From NCBI GenBank assembly GCA_026706505.1, contig JAPOYQ010000441.1, positions 1-12,258 on the forward strand: a stretch of DNA of 12,258 nucleotides. The letters are read 5' to 3'. Below the pieces are notes generated by a model that made no database searches, was not told where the DNA came from, and saw only the letters and a program-made list of their open reading frames with translations. The translations under genes and the position numbers were made by a program. This document shows positions 1-6,390 of this stretch, one piece after another (position 1 is the stretch's first letter; every line of letters starts with the position of its first letter). The DNA is from Gemmatimonadota bacterium (lineage in GTDB: Bacteria; Latescibacterota; UBA2968; UBA8231).

Positions 1-1342
1 CGGGCGTCAAGCGTCGGAGTTTGACTTGAGAGATGCGCTGGCCCTCTACCTTGAGGATGTCGAGTTCTAGATGATTGACCGTAAAAACTAAACCCTCCGC
101 GGGGATGCTCCCCAAGTGGTCATAGATAAACCCTCCGAGAGTTTCAAAGCCCGACCTCGGCAGATCGGTGGAAAGCAACTCATTGAGATCGTCTATGTCG
201 ATGCGAGCATTGGCGATAAGCACTTCACCGGGGACCTGCCAGTGGTGCAACTCCTCTTCTTCGTCGTACTCATCTTGGATCTCCCCGACGATTTCCTCGA
301 CGAGATCCTCGGTGGTAACTAAGCCAGCCGTGCCGCCGTATTCGTCGAGGACGATGGCGAGGCGAATCCTGTTGGCTCTCAGGTCGTTGAGCAGGACGTC
401 GATTTTCTTGGTCTCAGGGATGTAATAGGGCTCGTGGGTAAAACGCAAGTCGCCTTTTTGTTGACTGGTCAGTAGTTGGTCTATAGGAGTCGCCAGATCG
501 ACTTCGGGCCAGGACACCAATATCTGCAGCAGATCTTTGGCGTATACTAGCCCTTGGATGTGGTCAAGACTTTCTCGGTAGATGGGTAGGCGCGAGTGGC
601 CCTTGTCTCTAATGAGATCGAGCAAATCTTGCAGAGAAGCCGATTGATCGATGGCGACCATGTCGACGCGAGGGACCATGACTTCGCGGACGATGCGGTC
701 GTGGAAGCCAAAGACGCTCTCGATCATCTCGCGCTCGCTTTCCTCTAGTACGCCAGACTCGCCTTCTGCCTCGACGATGCTGCGCAGTTCCTCTTCCTTT
801 TCAGCGCGAAAATCCTCGTCGCTGTAGTCAAAACTGCTGAGGAGTTCGAGGAGGTTGGTCAAAGGCAAGAGCAGCGCGTGTACCGGCGCATAGGCCAAGG
901 CGACGACAGGTATGCGCGCTTCGTCGCCCTCCTCGTCAAAGCGAATGCGGCGGGGCGTAGCCACGATCATGAAAAGCCCTAGCGCCCCGAATAAGGCTAC
1001 TGCTACAGAGATATAGCTCGAAAGGGCGTACGGTAATAGGAGGGTCTCCACGAGAAAGAATAGGAAGAGGGCGAGTACAGTGACGCCGATGGCCTCGCCG
1101 AGGCGAGTCATCAGACGCAGACGCAGACGCGGCTCGTAGATGCGGAGCATGGCGCGCGTATGCGATACGCCACTTTCAGCCATTTTCTCCAGCACGGATT
1201 TGGAGAGAATGGCGAAGGTAGTCTCGTAGCTAGCTACCAAAAAGAGCCAGACGAGGCTGATTGCACCGCCTAGCGCGGCGTACGCAACGGAGGATAAGTC
1301 AACCGCAACGGAGGATAAGTCAACAACTTGTGGGGGTTCCAA
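1..1342 (-). CDS. CorC/HlyC-family CNNM-CBS membrane protein (3' end outside window)
   Basis: A 447-codon open frame runs off the window edge with no stop, so only a few C-terminal residues are probably missing. The start is TTG at 1342-1340: no ATG fits, and AAAGGAG lies 5 bases upstream. The N-terminal third (about residues 20-185) has hydrophobic segments such as ISLVWLFLVASYE and VTVLALFLFFLVE, fitting a CNNM/DUF21 transporter domain. A CBS pair follows (about 210-345), with EVMVPRVDMVAID, GHSRLPIYR and the family hallmark VLDEYGGTAGLVTTEDLVEE. A CorC_HlyC domain closes it (about 360 on). Such proteins sit in the inner membrane and are tied to Mg/Co handling; the old haemolysin name is not evidence of toxicity. 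It lies 37 bases after ybeY, probably in the same transcript. Residues 7-20 are an exact heptapeptide duplication. The family is secure; the transported ion is not. Confidence 0.93.
   Translation of the reverse strand, partial: MEPPQVVDLSSVAVDLSSVAYAALGGAISLVWLFLVASYETTFAILSKSVLEKMAESGVSHTRAMLRIYEPRLRLRLMTRLGEAIGVTVLALFLFFLVETLLLPYALSSYISVAVALFGALGLFMIVATPRRIRFDEEGDEARIPVVALAYAPVHALLLPLTNLLELLSSFDYSDEDFRAEKEEELRSIVEAEGESGVLEESEREMIESVFGFHDRIVREVMVPRVDMVAIDQSASLQDLLDLIRDKGHSRLPIYRESLDHIQGLVYAKDLLQILVSWPEVDLATPIDQLLTSQQKGDLRFTHEPYYIPETKKIDVLLNDLRANRIRLAIVLDEYGGTAGLVTTEDLVEEIVGEIQDEYDEEEELHHWQVPGEVLIANARIDIDDLNELLSTDLPRSGFETLGGFIYDHLGSIPAEGLVFTVNHLELDILKVEGQRISQVKLRRLTP
1283..1324 (-). repeat. 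Exact 21-bp tandem duplication inside the CorC-like gene
   Basis: Two adjacent identical 21-base units occupy 1283-1303 and 1304-1324. They encode VDLSSVA twice in frame (residues 7-13 and 14-20), just before the first membrane segment. The length is a multiple of three, so the frame is kept. Identity at the DNA level suggests a recent slippage event, or a sequencing or assembly duplication. Confidence 0.95.
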
Positions 1343-1379
1343 AAAGGCTCCTTTCGGTAAGGCGGCCGGCCAGGGCTGC

Positions 1380-1832
1380 TTAGAGGGAGGGGGAGGCTGT
1401 AGTAAGGAAGCGGTCTGTTTCGCGTTCCATCGCAGCTAGTTGTTCGGGCGTGTCGTGTACCCAGCCCGCTAGGTGAAGTAGGCCATGTACCAACAGTCGG
1501 GCTAGCTCCACTAAGGGAGGGACGCAGAGCGCGGCGGCTTGCCGCTGCGCTTGGGGTAGAGAAATGTATACTTCGCCGCTGCTGTCCTGACCAGGTATGG
1601 TACCTAAGTCGAAAGACAAGACATCCGTCGTGCCCTCCTTGCTGCGATAGGTGGTATTGAGGTCGCTCATGTAGTCGTCGTCGATGAGGACTAGCTGTAC
1701 CGCGTCTGGAAGCGCGTGGACGCAGGCGACCTGCGCAGCGATCTGGTGCAGGGCTGCGAACGCTTCTGTATGCAGAGGGGCGAGGCCCGCGTCTTGGACT
1801 ATGTGAAGGGGCCTATCTATACGGTACTCCAT
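1380..1832 (-). CDS. ybeY: Endoribonuclease YbeY (rRNA maturation factor)
   Basis: A protein of 150 residues, normal for YbeY, a zinc-dependent endoribonuclease involved in 16S rRNA 3'-end processing and late 70S ribosome quality control. The zinc motif H-x3-H-x5-H is intact as HGLLHLAGWVH (H116, H120, H126). The family motif around TYRSKEGTTDVLSF (residues 61-74), which carries a conserved Arg, is present, as is GEVYIS (87-92). The usual Asp before the third His is Val here (GWVH instead of GYDH), a modest deviation. I chose ATG at 1832. The frame stays open upstream to 1943, but that part lies within pgpH and matches no YbeY N-terminus. A weak SD (AAGG, 10 bases upstream) precedes 1832. It overlaps pgpH by 16 bases, so translational coupling is likely. 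Confidence 0.95.
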   Translation of the reverse strand: MEYRIDRPLHIVQDAGLAPLHTEAFAALHQIAAQVACVHALPDAVQLVLIDDDYMSDLNTTYRSKEGTTDVLSFDLGTIPGQDSSGEVYISLPQAQRQAAALCVPPLVELARLLVHGLLHLAGWVHDTPEQLAAMERETDRFLTTASPSL

Positions 1833-4057
1833 TTGCGATTGGCCTTCTGCCAAGGATATTCCATCCGGCTGTGTAGGACGCCCATCAGCACGCGAATGAA
1901 GCTGTCCTCTATTTTGAGCAAATCCCGTAGGGTCAGAGCACACTCGTCGAGTTCGCCAGCGGTGAATTTCTGCTGGATAATTTTGTGTACTAACTGGCGC
2001 ATCCGGCTGGGCGTGCGCTCGGCGAGGGTGCGGGCTGCCGCTTCGACCGAGTCGGCCAACATCAAGATGCCGGCTTCTTTAGTCTGGGGCTTGGGACCGT
2101 TGTACCTGAAATCTTCCTCGCGCACGCTCCGGTCACCCAATTCTACGGCACGCTCGTAAAAGTACTCGATGACGGTGGTACCGTGGTGCTGGGAGATTAG
2201 GTCGCAGATGGATTGGGGGAGGCCGTGTTCCTCGGCCAATTCGAGCCCTTCGCGGACATGCGAGGCGATAATGAGCATACTTAGGTAGGGCATCAGATGA
2301 TCGTGGGGATTGCGTCCGCCTTGCAATCCCTGATTTTCGCTGAAGTACTCAGGCTTGCTCACCTTGCCGATATCGTGGTAATAGCAGCCGACGCGGGCCA
2401 AAAGAGGGTTAGCGGTGATGGACTCGGCGGCGCTCTCGGAGAGGTTGGCCATAATCAGGCTGTGGGTATAGGTCCCCGGTGCCCGGATGGCCAATTGGCG
2501 GAGCAAGGTCCGATTCGGGTCTGACAACTCCAGCAGGGTGATGTCCGTGGTAATATGAAAAAGGCTTTCAAAGATCGGTAACAGGCCGATAGTGAGAATG
2601 GGGGCAGCTGCGCCGATGACGATGCCGGGTAGGATGTGAGCGTATATTTGTTCGACCGGGAAGAAGCGCAACAGGTCCGCTGCCGCGATGAGCAACGCGT
2701 AAGAGATCGGCAGGAAGATCATGGGGCGATAGAACTGATTGCGGTGGCGCACGTGCCGCACCGCATAGACGGCTATAGCCGCTGTTAGGGCACAGGTTAT
2801 GGCCACGTAGAAGTTGGCAAAGAGGTTGCCGACAAAGAGCGCGAGTACAAACGAGAGTACCAAGCCAATTTGTGGCGTCAATAGGATCGTCGCTAGCATA
2901 GCGGCGAGGGGAATTGGCACCCAGTAGGGGGAAAGGTCATGCGTTTTGATATAGGAGGCCGCGGCGGCTATGGCAACGGTCAAGATGGCTAATAGGACGA
3001 GCTGGCCGGGCTGGTCAAAAACAGCGCGTTCGTGCGTGGCGAGGAAGTAGCCGAAGACGAAGATCAAAAGCCCGGAAATTGTCGCGGCCGCAGCCAGTTG
3101 GATCAGGCGCTTGATCGGATGCTGGGCTTGTTCTTGGGCAATTTGGGCGGCCAGTGCGTCGAGTGCGTCGACGTGCTCTTCTGTGACGGTGGCGTGCTTG
3201 TCGACAATGAGGTCGTCTTGGGCATAAATCCGCTTGATGCTGGCCACGCCGCGCCGCGCCGCGTTTCTGAGGCGGGAGGTTTCCGGCTCGTCAATGGTCA
3301 GGTTGGGGACTACAAAGAGGCTTAGGAGTTCGTGTACAGCTTGGACAGCGTCGCGGTCGGCGATCGTATGATAAGTTTGGATGCGCGAGATCAATTCGCC
3401 TTGTTTGAGCTTTTCTTCGCTATAGAGTGTTTCTATATGTTGTTCCCGGTCTCCGAGGCGGACTTGGGTCGAAGGACTTAGGAGGATCGGTTGTTTAGAG
3501 GCAATGATGCCCGCGGTATAGTAATTGGCCAAAATCTGCCGACAGATGGCTTGGAAGTCGTGTACATAGGGCTCGCTGGCTGTGGAGAGGACATCGATGA
3601 GAGTCGAAAGTGCATCGAGCGAGAGCGAACCGATAACTTGAGGGAGTTCGCGTTGGAGTTCGCGTTGCTTGAGCGAGTCGGCCATCTGGACCCGGATCCT
3701 TGGGATCATCACCGCAAAGACCGAGTCTAGCTGGACTAGCTGTCGCTCTTGAATTAAGGGATCGCGGTGCAAGATGGTGGGTATCTCGGCAGTCGCTGCT
3801 TGGCGTTCGTGCTCCAATTCGGCCTCGCTCTTGGGCACGTTAAAGAGAAAAGGGGCCTCGATGCGCTCTTGGGCCACACTACCGACGCGTAGCTGGGCGA
3901 CATTGTAGGGACGCTGGTAGGGGGATAGGTAAGTGAGCAGGCCGATGACTAGGCCTGCCAAAGTGATGTGGAACACCCTCAGGCTATGTGGGTGCCAGGG
4001 TTTGAGCTGATTGCTGCGGCGTTTAGAGCCAAACCACTTGAATTTAAGCGCGTTCAT
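1817..4057 (-). CDS. pgpH: PgpH/YqfF-type 7TM-HD cyclic dinucleotide phosphodiesterase
   Basis: A protein of 746 residues with the PgpH layout. A short cytoplasmic N-terminus is followed by TM1 (about 27-45) and a large extracytoplasmic 7TMR-HDED region (about 50-315). A multi-span membrane block (about 317-495) precedes the cytoplasmic HD domain (about 505-740). Metal-binding residues visible include H532 in GTYTHSLIMANL, H561-D562 in YYHDIGKVSKPEYF, H600 in ASHVREG and H624-H625 in SQHHGTT. In Listeria and other bacteria this family hydrolyses cyclic di-AMP. The substrate here is inferred from family, and no di-AMP cyclase gene lies in the window. The ATG overlaps the phoH stop by four bases (ATGA) and has no close SD, so it is probably translated by coupling. 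Its order after phoH and before ybeY is the widespread conserved arrangement. Confidence 0.94.
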   Translation of the reverse strand: MNALKFKWFGSKRRSNQLKPWHPHSLRVFHITLAGLVIGLLTYLSPYQRPYNVAQLRVGSVAQERIEAPFLFNVPKSEAELEHERQAATAEIPTILHRDPLIQERQLVQLDSVFAVMIPRIRVQMADSLKQRELQRELPQVIGSLSLDALSTLIDVLSTASEPYVHDFQAICRQILANYYTAGIIASKQPILLSPSTQVRLGDREQHIETLYSEEKLKQGELISRIQTYHTIADRDAVQAVHELLSLFVVPNLTIDEPETSRLRNAARRGVASIKRIYAQDDLIVDKHATVTEEHVDALDALAAQIAQEQAQHPIKRLIQLAAAATISGLLIFVFGYFLATHERAVFDQPGQLVLLAILTVAIAAAASYIKTHDLSPYWVPIPLAAMLATILLTPQIGLVLSFVLALFVGNLFANFYVAITCALTAAIAVYAVRHVRHRNQFYRPMIFLPISYALLIAAADLLRFFPVEQIYAHILPGIVIGAAAPILTIGLLPIFESLFHITTDITLLELSDPNRTLLRQLAIRAPGTYTHSLIMANLSESAAESITANPLLARVGCYYHDIGKVSKPEYFSENQGLQGGRNPHDHLMPYLSMLIIASHVREGLELAEEHGLPQSICDLISQHHGTTVIEYFYERAVELGDRSVREEDFRYNGPKPQTKEAGILMLADSVEAAARTLAERTPSRMRQLVHKIIQQKFTAGELDECALTLRDLLKIEDSFIRVLMGVLHSRMEYPWQKANRKWSTV

Positions 4058-5010
4058 GAATCGGCCGAGGCGTGGGCTTCCTCATAGCTGTCGTAGGCTT
4101 TGATGATCTTCTGTACGAGCGGGTTTCGCACTACATCTCGTTCGTTAAGCCGAACAAAGGCCAAGCCGGCGATCCCGGTCAGAATCTTGGGCGCGACGAT
4201 CAAGCCCGAAGGCTGGTCATCGCTGAGGTCGGTCTGGGTAATATCGCCAGTAACTACGGCCTTTGAGTGACTACCCAGCCGGGTGAGAAACATCTTCATC
4301 TGCTGCGGTGTAGTATTTTGGGCTTCGTCGAGAATAATAAACGAATCGTTGAGGGTTCGGCCTCGCATGTAGGCCAAGGGTACGACTTCGACAATTTTCA
4401 TGTCCTGCATCCGCCGCAGCCGCTCGGGTTCCATGAGATCCTGCAGCGCGTCGTAGAGCGGGCGCAAATAAGGGTCAACCTTGTCCTCAAAAGAGCCGGG
4501 CAAGAAACCGAGCTTCTCACCGGCTTCGACGGCGGGCCGGGCGAGCAGGATACGAGATATTTGCTTTTGCCGCAGTGCGGCAACAGCCATGGCCACTGCT
4601 AGGTAAGTCTTGCCGGTACCCGCTGGGCCAATGCCGAAGACCACATCGTTGTTGTCGATGGCTGCGAGATATTTTGCTTGGCCCTCGGTGCGGGCACAGA
4701 TGGCTGTCTTATAGGTGTGGGCTATGGGATTCAAGAGGGTGCCGTGGTCGCCCTTAGGCAGGGCCGGACTAGAGTGGATCAAGTCCTCTAACTCGGCTGC
4801 TTCGAGGGGCGGACCATGGCGCATGCGCTTTATGAGGTGACTGAGAAAGCCATCAGCCTCGCGCACCGAAGCAGCGGATCCCTTAAGAGTAAGCTTATCA
4901 CCGCGGGCAACTAGGCGGATGCCGTATCTCTTTTCGAGATGTGCTAGGTGCTGATCGTTGCGCCCGAAGAGGGAGCGGCGATCGATGCCGGCGATGGAAA
5001 TGTCCTTCAT
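4054..5010 (-). CDS. ybeZ: PhoH family ATPase (YbeZ)
   Basis: A 318-residue PhoH-like P-loop ATPase, usual size. It has an N-terminal nucleic-acid-binding-like segment with YGIRLVARGDKLTLKG. Walker A is GPAGTGKT (about 128-135), followed by LLARPAVEAGEKLGFLPG. Walker B is FIILDEAQN (about 224-232), then VVTGDITQTDL and RNPLVQKIIKAYD near the end. YbeZ is an RNA-related ATPase that partners YbeY, which fits the linkage. The frame is open back to an ATG at 5082, but that extension translates through a terminator-like hairpin and resembles no PhoH N-terminus. I therefore start at 5010 (MKDISIAGID). The SD there is poor: AGGG only two bases from ATG. How the operon is transcribed past the upstream hairpin is unclear. 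Confidence 0.94.
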   Translation of the reverse strand: MKDISIAGIDRRSLFGRNDQHLAHLEKRYGIRLVARGDKLTLKGSAASVREADGFLSHLIKRMRHGPPLEAAELEDLIHSSPALPKGDHGTLLNPIAHTYKTAICARTEGQAKYLAAIDNNDVVFGIGPAGTGKTYLAVAMAVAALRQKQISRILLARPAVEAGEKLGFLPGSFEDKVDPYLRPLYDALQDLMEPERLRRMQDMKIVEVVPLAYMRGRTLNDSFIILDEAQNTTPQQMKMFLTRLGSHSKAVVTGDITQTDLSDDQPSGLIVAPKILTGIAGLAFVRLNERDVVRNPLVQKIIKAYDSYEEAHASADS

Positions 5011-5023
5011 AACCCTGGTAGTT

Positions 5024-5090
5024 GGACAAAAATACAAAAAGGGGTTTGAAATCCCTCCCTTAAAGTCCTCAGGAGGGATCAAACCCCTTT
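5024..5090 (-). terminator. Strong rho-independent terminator (or attenuator) after the LysM gene
   Basis: Arms at 5072-5090 and 5038-5058 pair over 19 bases with a two-base bulge and a 13-base loop (5059-5071). On the minus strand the second arm runs directly into TTTTTGTATTTTTG. It lies 36 bases after the LysM stop, as expected for a terminator. However, the U-tract ends only about 14 bases before the phoH ATG and no convincing promoter fits in between. The hairpin may therefore act as a partial terminator or attenuator setting how much of the downstream operon is made. Confidence 0.88.
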
Positions 5091-5126
5091 AAGTCTTAAA
5101 ATTTATTTAAATCAAGTAGTTTTTAA

Positions 5127-5957
5127 TTACTGAGGGATGTCGAGGACTTGAGCAGGAAAAATTAAGTCTGGCGCGACGATTTGCTGCTTGTTGGCCTCGT
5201 AGATTTTATGCCATTTGCCAGCATTGTCGTAAAGCTCGGCGGCAATTTTGAAAAGGAAGTCTCCTCGAGTGACCAAGTACTGATTTTCAGCTACCCCGAA
5301 CGGCACGCCCAAGACTTGTTTGGGGTAGATTAAATCCGGGTCTTTGATTTGACCCTTGTTCTCCCGGTAGATGCGGGGCCACATATAGGGATCGTCGTAG
5401 AGTTGTTCTTTTTTGGCGATGTTCCACAAGTTGTCTCCCCGTACGACCTTGTAGTCGATGACCACGGGTTGGGCTATACGCGCTTTGAGTTCGGCGAGCA
5501 TCTGATCAATGGTAGCTAGCTTGTCCATCATTTCGGGCAGAGCGGCTATATTGCTCTGCCTGAGCTCGGCAACTCGGGATTCGATGGCGGTGACCTCACC
5601 GCGCCGCATAATGAGTTCTTCTGGAGCCAGTGCCATCAGACCTTCGAGCTGGGCAATAATAGCGTCGAGTTTGCGCCCAAAGGCCATGACTTCGGATTCG
5701 GAGTGGCCGATTGCTGCGAGAATCTGGGCATCGAGGTCGGCGTTGGCCCGGTCGAGCTGGGCAACCTGCATATTAAGTGCTTCAATCTGGGCGATTAGCT
5801 CTTCGATCTGGGCGTTGGCCGCGACCTCGCGGTTGACGATCTCCTGCCCCAGAGCCATGTATTCCTCACAGGTCATCTGTTGCTCTTGAGCAGAAATGTT
5901 TTCGTTCGCTAGGACTAGCAGTGCTAAAGCCAACCCACCAACGGACAACTTCTTCAT
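5127..5957 (-). CDS. Secreted coiled-coil protein with two C-terminal LysM-like domains
   Basis: A 276-residue exported protein. Residues 1-23 form a Sec signal peptide (MKKLSVGGLALALLVLANEN) with likely cleavage after ISA. About residues 35-165 are rich in Glu, Ala, Leu and Gln with heptad-like spacing (IEELIAQIEALNMQVAQLD), predicted coiled coil. Two LysM-like modules follow: about 169-218 (VVRGDNLWNIAKK, PYMWPRIYRENKGQI, DPDLIYPKQVLGVP) and about 228-276 (LVTRGDFLFKIAAELY, KWHKIYEANKQQI, PDLIFPAQVLDIP). LysM modules bind the N-acetylglucosamine of peptidoglycan, so a periplasmic cell-wall or envelope-spacing role is likely. I chose ATG 5957 because AAAGGG sits 7 bases upstream and the signal peptide begins cleanly. 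An upstream ATG at 5975 overlaps the lipoprotein stop but lacks an SD. No enzymatic domain is seen. Confidence 0.88.
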   Translation of the reverse strand: MKKLSVGGLALALLVLANENISAQEQQMTCEEYMALGQEIVNREVAANAQIEELIAQIEALNMQVAQLDRANADLDAQILAAIGHSESEVMAFGRKLDAIIAQLEGLMALAPEELIMRRGEVTAIESRVAELRQSNIAALPEMMDKLATIDQMLAELKARIAQPVVIDYKVVRGDNLWNIAKKEQLYDDPYMWPRIYRENKGQIKDPDLIYPKQVLGVPFGVAENQYLVTRGDFLFKIAAELYDNAGKWHKIYEANKQQIVAPDLIFPAQVLDIPQ

Positions 5958-5971
5958 GGTCGAACCCTTTC

Positions 5972-6256
5972 TCATTTAGCTTGGTTGGCGAGGTTGTTCT
6001 TGGTAGCGGCTAGTTTAGCTTCTAATGCTTTTCTGGTGGCTTGCCGCTCGGCGAGGTCTCGCTCGAGCTGTGCTTTTTTGGTCTGTAGCTCGGTTACTTT
6101 TGCTTCGGCAGCCAGAGTAGCTTGGCGCCGTTGTTCTAGGTATTCCATGTCCTCTTGCGAAGGAACACGCGAGCAGCTAGTGACGAGAGACAGGGCGACT
6201 ACCACTAGGGCAACGCCTAAGTATCTCAAACTGGACAAAGTGGAAAGACAGCTCAT
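5972..6256 (-). CDS. Small coiled-coil lipoprotein
   Basis: A 94-residue protein. Its N-terminus ends in a lipobox, VTSC, with Cys28 the predicted lipidation site after a hydrophobic stretch (YLGVALVVVALSLVTS). Ser follows the Cys rather than Asp, which in enterobacteria favours outer-membrane sorting. The mature part (about 35-90) is highly charged and Ala-rich (YLEQRRQATLAAEAKVTELQ, then KKAQLERDLAERQATRKALE), predicted to be one long helix or coiled coil. I chose ATG 6256 because GGAGG lies nine bases upstream; an upstream in-frame ATG at 6289 would add 11 residues with no SD. It is cotranscribed with the LysM protein 15 bases downstream, and the two coiled coils may interact. Its design recalls Lpp-like or SlyB-like envelope tethers, but I do not recognise a named family. 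Confidence 0.83.
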   Translation of the reverse strand: MSCLSTLSSLRYLGVALVVVALSLVTSCSRVPSQEDMEYLEQRRQATLAAEAKVTELQTKKAQLERDLAERQATRKALEAKLAATKNNLANQAK

Positions 6257-6325
6257 TAAGTAGTTCCTCCACCTAAGCTTAAGGATCAAACAGTGATCTT
6301 AATTAATATACGGGATATTGGCACA

Positions 6326-6353
6326 AATATAGGCGACCTAGAGTGGATGTCAA
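6326..6353 (-). promoter_or_regulatory. Sigma70-like promoter of the lipoprotein-LysM unit
   Basis: On the minus strand TTGACA (6353-6348) is followed after 16 bases by TATATT (6331-6326). Transcription would start near 6319, leaving about a 60-base leader before the lipoprotein ATG. It begins only 38 bases after the aspS stop, so this unit is probably expressed independently of aspS. The -35 is a perfect consensus match and the -10 matches at four of six positions. Confidence 0.7.
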
Positions 6354-6390
6354 GCAGTACAAGTGAAAATCTTACCCCGCCTGTACGTTT

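Noticed and set aside
1..1342. Haemolysin toxin annotation for the CorC-like gene
   Set aside because: The name is historical. CNNM, CBS and CorC_HlyC domains indicate an ion-handling membrane protein.
1833..1943. Upstream ATG giving ybeY a 37-residue extension
   Set aside because: The extension lies wholly inside pgpH, matches no YbeY N-terminus, and the ATG at 1832 begins the recognisable protein.
1716..2159. 147-codon open frame on the plus strand over ybeY/pgpH
   Set aside because: It is antisense to two confidently identified genes, with no SD and no recognisable sequence.
5011..5082. Longer phoH start at 5082
   Set aside because: Its codons run through the terminator hairpin and U-tract and add residues unlike any PhoH N-terminus.
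5509..5889. 126-codon open frame on the plus strand
   Set aside because: It mirrors the repetitive coiled-coil codons of the LysM gene. It is Ser/Ala-rich with no SD or domain.
6290..6390. Terminator after aspS
   Set aside because: Only a 5-bp GTACA/TGTAC pairing with a long loop and no T-tract was found; the space is better explained by the promoter.
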